Positions 8,908 through 17,580 of a DNA stretch of 64,000 nt are shown one piece after another. Position numbers and translations under genes: made by a program. The notes beneath the pieces were generated by a model. The model was not told the DNA's origin, did not search any database, and saw only the letters and a list, made by a program, of their open reading frames with translations. The stretch is from CAVSUR01 sp963731285 (GTDB lineage: Bacteria > Actinomycetota > Actinomycetes > Streptosporangiales > Streptosporangiaceae): the NCBI GenBank assembly GCA_963731285.1, contig CAVSUR010000011.1, positions 186,001 through 250,000 of the forward strand. Reading direction: 5' to 3'. How positions within the stretch are numbered: position 1 is the stretch's first letter; each line of letters starts with the position of its first letter.

Positions 8908-9932
8908 GCAGCGCCACCCTTCGTCGGCCTTTCCGGTGACCGGCCGGGCGGACCCGCGGCCGGGAGCGCCACGGGCCGGGGCTGGCCCGTGGCGCGTTGC
9001 GATGTTTCCCACTCGGCGTGATGATCCAGCCACCACCGCGCGATGTCCAGCCGCCGCATGAAGGCGACATCGGGGCGGGACTGGACGTACTCCACAAAGT
9101 CCCGGACGGCGCTGGCCCTGGCCGCCTGGCCGCTCCACCGCTCGTGCAGGCCCACCGTCATCATCCGCGCGCCGTCCCCCGCTGCGGCCTCGTCGCAGAG
9201 GTAGTCGACCCCCGCCCGCAGCGTGGCGAAGAAGTCGGCCGGCGTGGCGTAGGTGGGGGCCAGCAGGTAGCGGACGTCGTTGTAGACCTTGGAGTAGGGC
9301 ACGACCAGCATCCGCCCGGCGCCCGCGGCAGCGAAGTAGGGCAGCTCGTCATTGCAGGCGTCCGAGTCGTAGACGAACCCGCCTTCCTCGACCAGCAGCT
9401 CGCGGGTGTGCACGCTGGGGAATGAGCGGCAATACCAGCCGGCCGGCCGCTCACCGGTCAGCCGCGTGATCGCCTCGATCGCGCGCAGCTGGTCGTCGCG
9501 CTCGGCCTCCCGGGTCAGCTCGCTGACCTCGGACCAGCGGTGGCCGTGGGCGGCCACGTCGTGGCCCGCCTGGCGGATCCAGTCGGCCACCGCCGGGTTG
9601 CGCTCCAGCGCCTGGCCGCACGCGCCGATGGTGACCGGCACCTGGTAGCGGTCGAACAGCCGGGCCAGCCGCCAGATCCCGGCCCGGCTGCCGAACTCGA
9701 AGTGCGTCTCGGTGCCGAGATCGCGGGCATGGGGGCCGATCTGGTAGGAGTACTCGCCCCAGCTGTCGTTGCGCCCGTCGTCGGCCATCGAGTACTCGGC
9801 GCCGGATTCGTAGTTGACGACGATGTTGACGACCAGCCGGGCTCCCCGCGGCCAGCGCACGGCAGGCGGGCGGGGGCCATATCCGGCGAAGTCCCGCACC
9901 GGCCCGCGCTGCCCGGCCCCGCCCCCGCTCAT
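8895..9932 (-). CDS. Polysaccharide deacetylase family protein, allantoinase (PuuE)-like
   Basis: NodB-fold hydrolase (345 aa) of the PuuE/allantoinase-like branch rather than a chitin deacetylase. Support comes from VVNIVVNYESGAEYSMADDGRN near residue 35, which replaces the usual TFDDG motif, EYSYQIGPHARDLGTETHFEFGSRAG near residue 80, and GHDVAAHGHRWSEVSEL near residue 150 with the metal-binding His pair. RPAGWYCRSFPSVHTRELL and MMTVGLHERWSGQAAR complete the family pattern. GAGGAG directly before the ATG supports the start. No signal peptide is visible, so it acts in the cytosol, perhaps in ureide or purine catabolism. No other allantoin or urate genes are nearby. Confidence 0.82.
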   Translation of the reverse strand: MSGGGAGQRGPVRDFAGYGPRPPAVRWPRGARLVVNIVVNYESGAEYSMADDGRNDSWGEYSYQIGPHARDLGTETHFEFGSRAGIWRLARLFDRYQVPVTIGACGQALERNPAVADWIRQAGHDVAAHGHRWSEVSELTREAERDDQLRAIEAITRLTGERPAGWYCRSFPSVHTRELLVEEGGFVYDSDACNDELPYFAAAGAGRMLVVPYSKVYNDVRYLLAPTYATPADFFATLRAGVDYLCDEAAAGDGARMMTVGLHERWSGQAARASAVRDFVEYVQSRPDVAFMRRLDIARWWLDHHAEWETSQRATGQPRPVALPAAGPPGRSPERPTKGGAACGQ

Positions 9933-10175
9933 AGGCTCCTCATTCCGTGCCGTCGCTGGTTCGCTACCGTAGCTCTTTACCGTAGGCGCCGGCTCGGGCG
10001 GGCGGTCACCGGAACCATTACCCGGATAAAACCGACATCGACCGCAAAAAGCCTATGCGACAATGGAGCCCGGCGAGTGAGCCGAGGCAGGGCGGGAACA
10101 AGCCGCCCGGCTCGCACGTTACGCTCTAGCCCGCCGGTGCTACCCGAGGTCGGAGAAATCGTCCAGGAGGACGTC

Positions 10176-10712
10176 ATGGCGACGCTGACCTGTCCCGCCT
10201 GCAAGAGCCAGGTGAAGCCGGGCGACCTCATCTGCTTCACCTGCGGAGCGAACCTGCCGCACGTGCAGTGGCAGGAAGAGGATCCGCCCGCGCCCGCGAC
10301 AGTCATGCAGGAGACGCTGAAGCCAGATGATGTGCGCGGCCCGATCTCCCCGGCGGTGCTGCGGCTGTCCTTCCCCACCGGCAACGTCGAGGTCCCGGCG
10401 GGCACGTCGCTGCTGCTCGGTCGCGACCCGGCCGAGTCGCTGGTCGCCGCCGCGTTCGCGGGATACGAGAACGTGTCACGGCGGCATGCGACGGTGCGGA
10501 TGGATGACGGCGGCCACGCCACCATCAGGGACGAGAACTCCACCAACGGCACGTTCGTCAACGGCGCCCGGGTGCTGCCCGGTGGCGCGGTCCGGCTGGC
10601 CGACGGTGACCTGGTCCGGCTGGCCGGGGACGTCACCGCTGAGGTGCTGCTCCCCCGCCAGGAGACCGACCCCGCGATGCTGACCCGCAATGCCCCGGCC
10701 GAGCCCGCCTAG
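10176..10712 (+). CDS. Zinc-ribbon and FHA domain protein
   Basis: A 178-residue signalling protein. The start at 10176 follows CAGGAGG; the longer open frame upstream is shadow. Residues 5-25 form a zinc ribbon (CPACKSQVKPGDLICFTCG). Residues 65-150 form an FHA domain with LLLGRDPAES, NVSRRHATVRMDDGG and DENSTNGTFVNGARV; these contain the Gly-Arg, Ser-Arg-Arg-His and Asn-Gly-Thr phosphothreonine-binding residues. It should bind a Thr-phosphorylated partner of a Ser/Thr kinase. It converges with the next gene and no kinase is adjacent, although a degenerate kinase homologue lies at about 20.2 kb. Confidence 0.88.
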   Translation: MATLTCPACKSQVKPGDLICFTCGANLPHVQWQEEDPPAPATVMQETLKPDDVRGPISPAVLRLSFPTGNVEVPAGTSLLLGRDPAESLVAAAFAGYENVSRRHATVRMDDGGHATIRDENSTNGTFVNGARVLPGGAVRLADGDLVRLAGDVTAEVLLPRQETDPAMLTRNAPAEPA

Positions 10713-10732
10713 CCGCTCCGCGAGGCGCCGGC

Positions 10733-11239
10733 TCAGGGCATCTCGCCCGTGAACCAGGGCGACGCCCAGCAGGCGTCGCTGAACCACGGCTGGTAAGGCT
10801 GGAGCGAGCCCCATGGGCCGGCGTACCGGCCGGCCGTCGCTGCGGCCTGGTGCCCGGGTCCGCGCCGCCCGGCCGCGGCCCGGCTATCCGCGTGGCCGTC
10901 CGGCTCGCGGCCGGAGTCCGGCTGGGCCCCCGGCGCCTCGGCCTGCGCCTCGATTCCGGCGCCCGGCCCGGTCTCGTGGCCAGTCTCGGGGTCAGGCTCG
11001 GTCCCGGGGTCAGGCCCGGCTCCGGCGTCAGGCCCGGCTCCGTCGTCGGCCTCAGTCCCGGCTCCGTCGTCGGCCTCGTCCTCGGCCCCGAACCCGCCGG
11101 GCTGCAGCGGGTATCCCGCCGACGACGGATGCCCGGGCGGCAGCCGCTCCAGCCGGTCGCGCAACTCCGTCAGCCGCTCCCGCGGCCAGGCCGGCAGCTC
11201 GTCCGCCCGATCCCGCGCACCGGGTAAGTCAGATCGCAT
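10733..11239 (-). CDS. Hypothetical protein with acidic Gly/Asp/Pro repeats
   Basis: A 168-residue protein with no recognised domain. Residues 1-45 look folded and charged. Residues 50-95 are short imperfect acidic repeats (ADDGAG, GPDAGAGPDPG, EPDPETG) that are probably disordered. The last 25 residues are rich in Trp, Phe and Pro (PYQPWFSDACWASPWF). A CAGAAT hexamer six bases before the ATG matches the leaderless promoter pattern seen elsewhere in the window, and there is no Shine-Dalgarno site; this supports the gene being real. It converges with the FHA gene 20 bp away. Confidence 0.55.
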   Translation of the reverse strand: MRSDLPGARDRADELPAWPRERLTELRDRLERLPPGHPSSAGYPLQPGGFGAEDEADDGAGTEADDGAGPDAGAGPDPGTEPDPETGHETGPGAGIEAQAEAPGAQPDSGREPDGHADSRAAAGRRGPGHQAAATAGRYAGPWGSLQPYQPWFSDACWASPWFTGEMP

Positions 11240-11245
11240 GGGCCG

Positions 11246-11251
11246 ATTCTG
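11246..11251 (-). promoter_or_regulatory. Putative -10 box of a leaderless gene
   Basis: CAGAAT on the minus strand ends six bases before the ATG of the acidic-repeat protein. Transcription would start at the start codon itself. The same CAGAATCGG string precedes guaB1. Confidence 0.4.
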
Positions 11252-11279
11252 CCCCCTCGGCTACCGCCCGGTCTGCCCG

Positions 11280-11313
11280 CGCGCAGAGTTCATTCACGCG
11301 CAGAGTTCATTCA
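11280..11313. repeat. 17-bp tandem duplication
   Basis: The 17-mer CGCGCAGAGTTCATTCA occurs twice in exact tandem in the gap between the acidic-repeat gene and the PAP2 gene. It could be an operator pair or a slippage product. No known binding motif is recognised. Confidence 0.85.
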
Positions 11314-11361
11314 CGCGGTAGCCGCGATGAGCCGGGCGCCGGCCGCCGTACGCTGAACCAC

Positions 11362-12282
11362 GTGATCGACCTCGCGCTGTCATGGCCCGAGGCGGCGGTG
11401 GCCGCCGCGGCCCTCGGCGCCTGCGCCGGCGCGCTGCGGCTGGCCGGGCGGCCCGCAGGTCCGGCGGCCCGGCTGGTCAGGCGGCCCGCGGGGCCGGGCC
11501 CGGTGCTGCCCGGGCCGCGGCGCCGACTGCGCCCGGCCACGGCAGCGGCGGTCACCGGCGAGACGGCGCTGGTTCTCGCCCTGTACGCGCTGTGGCAGCT
11601 GGCCGGGTCGTTCTCGGTGCTCGGGCCCGGCGGTGCGCTGGCCCGGGCGCGCTGGATCTGGCGGTTCGAGCGGGCGCTCCACCTGCCCAGCGAGGCCTCG
11701 GTGCAGCGGCTGTTCCTGCCGCATCCGCTGCTGATCGAGGTCTTCAACCTCTACTACGCGATCCTGCACTTCCCGGTGCTGATCGGCTGCCTGATCTGGC
11801 TGTTCGCGTTCCGGCGGGAGCATTACCGGCGGATCCGCTCCATGCTGGTCATGCTGACGGCCGGCTGCCTGCTCGTCCAGCTGATCCCGGTAGCGCCCCC
11901 CCGGATGCTGCCCCTCACCGGAATGGCGGACACCGCCGCGCAGTACGGGCAGTCGGTGTACGCGAGCACGTCCGGGTTTGACCCTGACCAGCTATCGGCC
12001 ATGCCGTCGGTGCACGTCGGCTGGGCGCTGCTGGTCGCGGTCGCGGTGATCGGCGCGACCAGGACCCGGTGGCGCTGGCTGGCCCTGGCCTACCCGGTCA
12101 TGACCACGCTTGCGGTGGTTGTCACCGCCAATCACTTCTGGCTGGACGGGATCGTCGCCATACTGCTGCTGGCCGCGGTGCAGCTGCTCCTGGCTGCAGC
12201 GCGCAAGTGGCGGGCCGGGCGAGCGGGCCGGCGGGCGGCGCCGCTAGGCTCGCCGCCTCCCGCCGTGCGATCATCGCGGTAG
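11362..12282 (+). CDS. PAP2-superfamily / inositol phosphorylceramide synthase-like membrane protein
   Basis: Integral membrane protein (306 aa) with about six transmembrane segments. The C-terminal part has the lipid-phosphatase/transferase motifs SAMPSVHVGWALLVA (C2) and VVTANHFWLDGIVA (C3), with the catalytic His pair. The N-terminal part has the QRLFLPHPLLIEVFNLYYAILHFPV segment (read in pieces), typical of the bacterial Aur1/Ipt1-like PAP2 group. It probably transfers or removes a phospholipid head group at the outer membrane face. The GTG at 11362 is the first start after which the protein is homologous, but no good ribosome site is seen, so the start is uncertain. Confidence 0.82.
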   Translation: MIDLALSWPEAAVAAAALGACAGALRLAGRPAGPAARLVRRPAGPGPVLPGPRRRLRPATAAAVTGETALVLALYALWQLAGSFSVLGPGGALARARWIWRFERALHLPSEASVQRLFLPHPLLIEVFNLYYAILHFPVLIGCLIWLFAFRREHYRRIRSMLVMLTAGCLLVQLIPVAPPRMLPLTGMADTAAQYGQSVYASTSGFDPDQLSAMPSVHVGWALLVAVAVIGATRTRWRWLALAYPVMTTLAVVVTANHFWLDGIVAILLLAAVQLLLAAARKWRAGRAGRRAAPLGSPPPAVRSSR

Positions 12283-12311
12283 CGCCGCCACCGCCGACAG
12301 CGGAGGTACCA

Positions 12312-13796
12312 GTGGCATCATCGGCAAAGCGCGAGACGACGACCGGGCTGCGCCGGGACGCGATCGGCCTGCGCGAGGTTCTGTTCCAGTCCATTACCGA
12401 CATGGCGCCCGGCGCCGCGATCGCCGCGTCGATTCCCGCCGGGGTGGCTTTCGCCGGCGGGTCGCTGCCGCTGTCGGTCATTTTTGCGCTTATTGCCTGC
12501 CTGTTCTGTGCCTGGTGCATCGGGCTGCTGGCCCGGGAACTGCCCTCGGCCGGATCGCTGGCGACTTACGCGGCCCGCGGCATCCATCCGGCGGCCGGCT
12601 TCCTGGTCGCGTGGGGCTACGTGCTCGTCGGGCTGCTCATCCCGCCGCTGGTCCTGCTGCAGCTCGGCTTCACCACCGCGGCCACGCTGAACGCTGAGTT
12701 CCCCGGCTATCCGGCGACCTTGTGGTGGCCGTGGGCGCTGGCCGGCGCGCTGATCATCCTGGCGGCCGGCTACTACGGGGTGCGGACATCCGCGCGGCTG
12801 GGCACCGTCCTCGGACTGTTCGAGATTGGCGTGTTCCTGGTGCTGGCCGTGTTCCTGGTCGTGCATGCGGGCAGCCACAACACGCTGTCGGTGTTCACCA
12901 CCAGGTACACCCCGCCGGGCTTCCGCGGGCTGACCGGCGTGATCGGCGGCTCGGTGTTCACGCTGCTGGCCTTCGGCGGCTTCGAGGGCGCCGCACCGCT
13001 GGCCGAGGAGGCCCGCAACCCCCGCCGCACCATCCAGCGCGCGGTGCTGCTGGCCACCTTGCTGATCGGGGCCTTGTACGTGTTCACCACCTACGCGGTT
13101 GACGTCGCGTTCGGGCCGAAGGGGTTCGCCAGCTTCACCACCGGCACCGGCAGCGCGTCCTGGGAAGGGCTGGCCCGTTCGCTGTACGGGAGCTTCTGGT
13201 TCTTCGTGTTCCTGGCCATCGTCAACTCGACGATCGCCAACGCCAACGCGGGCGTGACCGTGTCCAGCCGGACTGCTTACGCGATGGGCCGGATCGGCGC
13301 GTTCCCGAGGTTCCTGGCCGCGGTCAGCCCCCGGCACCGCTCCCCCGCAGTCGCCGTGATCGGCGCGTTCGTGGTGACCGTGGTAGTCACGCTGGCGCTC
13401 GGGCTGAAGTACACCCCTACCACCGCGTTCGCGATGGTCGGGACCGGCATCGTGATCTTGCTGGTGGCGATCTACATCCTGATGAACATGGCCTGCTTCG
13501 GGTACTTCGCCCGGCGGGCCCGGACCGCCGCGGGCACGGCGGAGCACGGGTTCAGCTGGGTCTCGCACTTCGTCGTGCCTCTGCTCGGCGTGGCGGCGTT
13601 CGTGCCGGCCTGGCTGACCTCGGCCGGGATCAAGGTGTTCTCCTTCGTGGCGCCGCTGTCCCCGCCGCTGTCGTACATGGGGCCGGGCATCGCAGTTTGG
13701 ATGATCATTGGGGTGGGGTACCTGTTCTATCTGTACCGGCGGGACCCTCGGCGGGTGACCGAGGTAGGGCTGGTGCACCTGGACGCGGAGCCGTAG
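12312..13796 (+). CDS. APC family amino acid permease
   Basis: Twelve-helix secondary transporter (494 aa). The GTG start at 12312 is fixed by GGAGG at 12302-12306. The N-terminal LREVLFQSITDMAPGAAIAASIPAGV and GGSLPLSVIFAL are the unwound helix-1 substrate region of the APC fold. Helix 6 reads LLAFGGFEGAAPLAEEARNPRRTI, with the conserved Glu. It should import an amino acid or amine by proton symport. It is followed 42 bp later by an acetamidase/formamidase gene on the same strand, which suggests uptake and hydrolysis of an amide or amine substrate. Confidence 0.88.
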   Translation: MASSAKRETTTGLRRDAIGLREVLFQSITDMAPGAAIAASIPAGVAFAGGSLPLSVIFALIACLFCAWCIGLLARELPSAGSLATYAARGIHPAAGFLVAWGYVLVGLLIPPLVLLQLGFTTAATLNAEFPGYPATLWWPWALAGALIILAAGYYGVRTSARLGTVLGLFEIGVFLVLAVFLVVHAGSHNTLSVFTTRYTPPGFRGLTGVIGGSVFTLLAFGGFEGAAPLAEEARNPRRTIQRAVLLATLLIGALYVFTTYAVDVAFGPKGFASFTTGTGSASWEGLARSLYGSFWFFVFLAIVNSTIANANAGVTVSSRTAYAMGRIGAFPRFLAAVSPRHRSPAVAVIGAFVVTVVVTLALGLKYTPTTAFAMVGTGIVILLVAIYILMNMACFGYFARRARTAAGTAEHGFSWVSHFVVPLLGVAAFVPAWLTSAGIKVFSFVAPLSPPLSYMGPGIAVWMIIGVGYLFYLYRRDPRRVTEVGLVHLDAEP

Positions 13797-13838
13797 TCAG
13801 AGCGGCGGCCGGGCGGCCGGCTGACCAGGGAGGGTCCG

Positions 13839-14858
13839 ATGAGCGATCTTGAGGTGATCAGGTTCCGGCCCGAGCGCGACCAGTACGCGTGGACGTTCGG
13901 CGGCGCAGGCCCGGTGGCCAGGATCCGGCCGCCGGCCGTGCTTGAGGTATTCACCGAGGATGCGTTCTGCGGCAACGTGCGCAGCGAGAACGACCTGGTC
14001 TCGCAGGTGTGCGAGTTCCCGTACGTGAACCCGCAGACCGGCCCGTTCTGGATCGAGGGCGCCCGGCCCGGCGACACCGTGGCCGTGCACTTCATTTCCA
14101 TCACCCCGGCCAGGGACTGGGGCGCGTCCACCACGATCCCGCTGTTCGGCGCGCTGACCGGCACGCACGTCACCACGCTGCTGAACGACCCGCTGCCAGA
14201 GCTGGTCTGGCTATGGCAGTTCGACACCGCCAAGCTGACCTGCCGGTTCACCGCGCGCCGCGGCGACTTCGCCGTCGACCTGCCGATGAACCCGATGCAC
14301 GGCACGGTAGGCGTGGCCCCGGCCATGCTGGAGGTGCGCAGCGCGCTGGTGCCGGACGCATTCGGCGGCAACATGGACACCCCGGAGATGTGCGCGGGCA
14401 CCACCTGCTATCTCGGCGTCAACGTCGAGGGCGCGCTGCTGTCGCTCGGCGACGGGCATGCCCGCCAGGGCGAGGGTGAGACCTGCGGGGTGGCCGTGGA
14501 GACGGCCATGAACACAGTAATGATCGTCGACCTGATCCCCGGCGTGGCCTGCCCCTGGCCGCGGCTGGAGTCCGATACCCACCTGATGACGGCCGGGTCG
14601 GCGCGGCCGCTGGAGGACGCGTTCCGGATCGCGCAGGCCGACATGTGCCACTGGCTGGCCGCCGAGTGCGGCCTGGATGTCCTCGACGCCTACCAGCTGG
14701 TAACCCAGGCCATCGAGTCGCCGCTGGCCAACGTCTGCGACCCGAACTACACCTCGGTCGCCAAGATGCCCAAGGCCTACCTGCCGACCTGGGACGCCAT
14801 GGACGGTGCGCACGCCCGGCTGCGCGAGCTGGCCATCCCGTACGGCGGCGCGGGCTAA
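13839..14858 (+). CDS. Acetamidase/formamidase family protein
   Basis: Cytosolic amidohydrolase (339 aa) of the FmdA/AmdA family, which releases ammonia from formamide, acetamide or related short amides. Characteristic segments are PQTGPFWIEGARPGDTVAVHF near residue 70, DLPMNPMHGTVGVAP near residue 145, the conserved GGNMDTPEMCAGTTCYLGVNV stretch (read in two parts) near residue 175 and LSLGDGHARQGEGETCGVAVE near residue 205 with metal-binding His and Glu. The length is normal. Next to the amino-acid permease it may form an amide-nitrogen scavenging unit; that link is inference from position only. Confidence 0.9.
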   Translation: MSDLEVIRFRPERDQYAWTFGGAGPVARIRPPAVLEVFTEDAFCGNVRSENDLVSQVCEFPYVNPQTGPFWIEGARPGDTVAVHFISITPARDWGASTTIPLFGALTGTHVTTLLNDPLPELVWLWQFDTAKLTCRFTARRGDFAVDLPMNPMHGTVGVAPAMLEVRSALVPDAFGGNMDTPEMCAGTTCYLGVNVEGALLSLGDGHARQGEGETCGVAVETAMNTVMIVDLIPGVACPWPRLESDTHLMTAGSARPLEDAFRIAQADMCHWLAAECGLDVLDAYQLVTQAIESPLANVCDPNYTSVAKMPKAYLPTWDAMDGAHARLRELAIPYGGAG

Positions 14859-14882
14859 CCGCCCTGGGCGCGGTCAGGCGGG

Positions 14883-15380
14883 CTAGGGAACCGGCTGCTC
14901 GGCCAGCTGCTTGATGCCCGCGAGGGTCGCGCCGATATTGCGCTGCCATTCGGCCAGCCGACGGGCGATGATCTTCGCTTCCTTGTCGGGCATGGCCGCG
15001 ATCACCTCGGTGATACCGGACGGGCCAGGGCCCATCCGCCCTTGCTGCCGCAGCAGCGTGCCGGCGTCATCCCGCTCGAGGTCGAACCGCCAGGAGGCCG
15101 CGAAGCCGTCGGCCGTCTCGACATTCCAGGCAAAGCACCGGCCCGGCTCGCACTCGGCGATCACCGACGTCGTCTCCCAGGTACCGCGGACCGGATGCTG
15201 GTTACGTCCGGTGAACCGCGCGCCCACCCGCGGGCCCGGGTCGCCGGCCCACCGCACTTCCTGCAGCTCGTCAGAGAAGCGGGGCGGCACGGTGATGTCG
15301 CTGACCAGCGGCCACACCCGGTCCGCCGACGCGGCAATACGGATCTCGGCCTGCGCTGACGGGCTGTCGGCGAACCGCAT
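14883..15380 (-). CDS. SRPBCC family protein (polyketide cyclase/lipid-transport fold)
   Basis: A 165-residue START/Bet v1-fold protein. The ATG at 15380 follows AGGAGG. AEIRIAASADRVWPLVSDITVPPRF at residues 10-34 is the classic SRPBCC opening. VGARFTGRNQHPVRGTWETTSVIAECEPGRCFAWNVE follows as strands (read in pieces), then ASWRFDLERDDAGTLLRQQGRMGPG. Such proteins bind hydrophobic ligands. The specific function is unknown, and the neighbours give no pathway. Confidence 0.85.
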   Translation of the reverse strand: MRFADSPSAQAEIRIAASADRVWPLVSDITVPPRFSDELQEVRWAGDPGPRVGARFTGRNQHPVRGTWETTSVIAECEPGRCFAWNVETADGFAASWRFDLERDDAGTLLRQQGRMGPGPSGITEVIAAMPDKEAKIIARRLAEWQRNIGATLAGIKQLAEQPVP

Positions 15381-15550
15381 GGCGCCTCCTGTGGTGCAGT
15401 TGCGGGAGAGCGGGCGGCGGCCCTCGTGATGACCGCCCGCACACACCCGCCGGCATGACCTCCACCGTGACCGCCGAGATTACCGGCAGCGCCCCATGGC
15501 GGCCTGGCCGAGCTCCGCCCCGGCCCCGGCCGGGCGCGGGCCCAGGCTGG

Positions 15551-16324
15551 TCAGTGGTGGCCGACGGCACCGCCGTGGTGGCCGCCCGAGCCGCCGCCCG
15601 AGTGGCCCGCAGTGTGCGCGGCCGAGACCGCGGCGGCTGTCGCCGCGGCGGTGGCTGCCGCCACGGCCGCGTTGACGGCGGCCTCGTTCACGGATTCCGA
15701 GGCCGCCTCGGCCGCTGTCCGGCGGACCGCGTCCGCTCCGACCGCCCGGCCGATCGCCCGTGCCGACCATTGTCCCTTCGCGATCTCGGCCAGGCGCCGC
15801 CGCACGCCTCGGTTGCCCCACCCCGGATACAGCACGGTGCCGAGGCCGCAGGCGTACGCGAGGCCCGCGAATGCCTCCTGGGCTTGACCGACCGGCCCGG
15901 CCGAGCGCGCGATCGCATCGAGCCGGGAGAAGGCGTCGGCCTGCCGTCGCGTGTCCACCGCGCGCCACCGCATTGAGCTGCCCAGCAGGCCCGCATGACC
16001 CTCGCCGCGCAGCACGCCCGTCCGGGCCAGCCGGTCGAGGTAGGCGTCGAGGATGTGACGCCGGGGGCGGCCGACCCACAAACGTGCCCGCGGCGGGCTG
16101 GATGCCGACGCCAGGCTGGCCAGGGCCGCATCCAGCTCGGCATCGCCGCCCGGGGCGGCGCTTTGCACGACGACCCGGTCCCGGTCGATGCAGACGCGCC
16201 CGTACGCGGCCAGCCGCACCAGCTCCGAGCCCATCAGCGCATAGCCGATCCGCTGCGAGGTGACGACCCGGCCTGATCCCGGCTCGATCGACAGCAGGAC
16301 CAGATCCTCGCCCAGGGTGTCCAT
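15551..16324 (-). CDS. GPP34 (Golgi phosphoprotein 3-like) family protein
   Basis: A 257-residue member of the GOLPH3/VPS74 (PF05719) family, which in actinobacteria is a widespread cytosolic or membrane-peripheral protein. GEDLVLLSIEPGSGRVV at residues 5-21 and YALMGSELVRLAAYGRVCID at 28-47 are the diagnostic opening; ILDAYLDRLARTGVLRGEG is mid-domain. Residues 205-245 are an Ala-rich helical stretch, followed by a Gly/His-rich tail (GHSGGGSGGHHGG) that could bind metal. In eukaryotes the family binds PI4P; whether bacterial members bind lipid is not established from sequence. A TATCGT hexamer seven bases before the ATG suggests a leaderless mRNA. Confidence 0.85.
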   Translation of the reverse strand: MDTLGEDLVLLSIEPGSGRVVTSQRIGYALMGSELVRLAAYGRVCIDRDRVVVQSAAPGGDAELDAALASLASASSPPRARLWVGRPRRHILDAYLDRLARTGVLRGEGHAGLLGSSMRWRAVDTRRQADAFSRLDAIARSAGPVGQAQEAFAGLAYACGLGTVLYPGWGNRGVRRRLAEIAKGQWSARAIGRAVGADAVRRTAAEAASESVNEAAVNAAVAAATAAATAAAVSAAHTAGHSGGGSGGHHGGAVGHH

Positions 16325-16331
16325 GCTGGCG

Positions 16332-16337
16332 ACGATA
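16332..16337 (-). promoter_or_regulatory. Putative -10 box of a leaderless gene (GPP34)
   Basis: TATCGT on the minus strand, seven bases before the ATG at 16324; no Shine-Dalgarno is present between them. Confidence 0.4.
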
Positions 16338-16440
16338 CGCAGGAAACCAGGCCGTCGCAGCGTCCGGGCTCAGCTCGCGCCGGGCCGGACGGCGGCGGCT
16401 CAGCAGGAGCGTCGCTGCCCCGCGGCACCGTTCCCGGCCG

Positions 16441-17547
16441 TCACCCGTCCGCCGTGGCCGGCCTCTCCGCTGGGACTGGCCTGGCGGCCAGGAACCGCTC
16501 GACGTCCCCGGCGTCGGCGTGCAGGGCTGCTTCCTCTGCCGGGGTAAGCGGACGCAGCGGCGCGAGCGTGACCCGGCCGCCCGGCATGGTCCAGGTCGCC
16601 GCGGCCTCGCCGCCGACCAGCGCGAACGGCCGGAAGATGCCGTTGGTCGTGACGATCCCCTGGTGCGTGCCCAGCACCGGCCGCCGGGACACCCAGCCGT
16701 GCAGCAGCGGGTCAAACGCGCCCAGCAGCCTGGGCACCGGGACGGCCTGGCCCGCCGCGGCCGGCTGGCCGGGCGGGCGGCGGAGCTCGGCCAGGCCGTC
16801 AGCGCGGTCGGCGAGCTGGCTCGCGATCGACGCCAGCCCGCGGCGCGCCGCGCCCAGCGGCACTCCCGCCCATTTCGCCAGGTCCCGCTCGCTGGACGGG
16901 CCGTGGCCGGCCAGGTAGCGGCGGGCCAGCTCGGCGAGCGCCGCGTCCCCCTCGCGAGCCGGGGGCGGTTCGCCCAGCCAGTCCCTGACCAGCACGAAGG
17001 CCTGCTCGCCGGCTGCGGTCACCGGGCCGCGGATGATCAGCCCGCGCAACGTGGCGAGGACCAGCTCGTGCACCATGGCCTGACCCTGCGTGCGGATCCC
17101 GGTGGCGTCGACGCGGTCCCTGAGCTGGGCGCGGGTGAGCGGGCCGTCGGCTGCCAGGGCTGCCTCGATCACGCCGACGGCCCGGTCGGCAGCAGCGGGC
17201 GTCACCTGTTCCTGGGCGAGGCGCCGGGCGTTGCCCGCGCGCAGCTGCGGTGTGGTCAGCGGGTGCAGCCACCAGTAGTCCCCGGCGCTGACCAGGTGCA
17301 GTGTGCCCCGGTTCAGCCAGGAGATGACCAGCGTCCGGTCGCCGGTCAGCCCCTGATCCACGTCGGCGGCGGCCAGCCCGGCCGACCGGGGCCGGATCGC
17401 CAGCCGCGTCCCGCGCGGGTCCTGGCCCTGCACGGCCAGCAGCCGCTCGACCACTTCCAGCGCGGAGCGAGCTGGGCCGCCCGACAGCAGCTGCGCGGCA
17501 AACCGCCGCTGCATGACCCCGGAGCGGGGCGTGAGCTCAGCGGGCAC
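16441..17547 (-). CDS. Winged-helix DNA-binding protein, AlkZ/YcaQ (HTH_42) family
   Basis: A 368-residue HTH_42 protein related to the bacterial DNA glycosylases AlkZ and AlkX, which unhook or remove bulky alkylated bases and interstrand crosslinks. The family Gln-X-Gln signature is present in LLAVQGQDPRG, about 35 residues from the start. WLNRGTLHLVSAGDYWWLHPL and PSSERDLAKWAGVPLGAARRGL are the winged-helix modules, and LLGAFDPLLHGWVSRRPVLG is typical of the C-terminal part. The frame is open to a TTG at 17586, but GTG 17547 with GGCGGG upstream is preferred. An inverted repeat lies just upstream. Lesion specificity cannot be told from sequence. Confidence 0.78.
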   Translation of the reverse strand: MPAELTPRSGVMQRRFAAQLLSGGPARSALEVVERLLAVQGQDPRGTRLAIRPRSAGLAAADVDQGLTGDRTLVISWLNRGTLHLVSAGDYWWLHPLTTPQLRAGNARRLAQEQVTPAAADRAVGVIEAALAADGPLTRAQLRDRVDATGIRTQGQAMVHELVLATLRGLIIRGPVTAAGEQAFVLVRDWLGEPPPAREGDAALAELARRYLAGHGPSSERDLAKWAGVPLGAARRGLASIASQLADRADGLAELRRPPGQPAAAGQAVPVPRLLGAFDPLLHGWVSRRPVLGTHQGIVTTNGIFRPFALVGGEAAATWTMPGGRVTLAPLRPLTPAEEAALHADAGDVERFLAARPVPAERPATADG

Positions 17548-17580
17548 CCGCCCGACGATACCGGCTCCGCCGGATCCGGT

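Noticed and set aside
10813..11361. Long plus-strand open frame upstream of the PAP2 gene
   Set aside because: It reads as Arg/Pro/Ala-rich shadow of the acidic-repeat gene on the other strand; homology to PAP2 begins only after 11362.
12318..13778. 486-codon minus-strand open frame opposite the permease
   Set aside because: His/Arg/Gln/Gly-rich shadow of a clear membrane transporter on the plus strand.
16441..17547. Transcription factor call for the winged-helix protein
   Set aside because: The Gln-X-Gln motif and overall layout fit AlkZ-type glycosylases better than a regulator.
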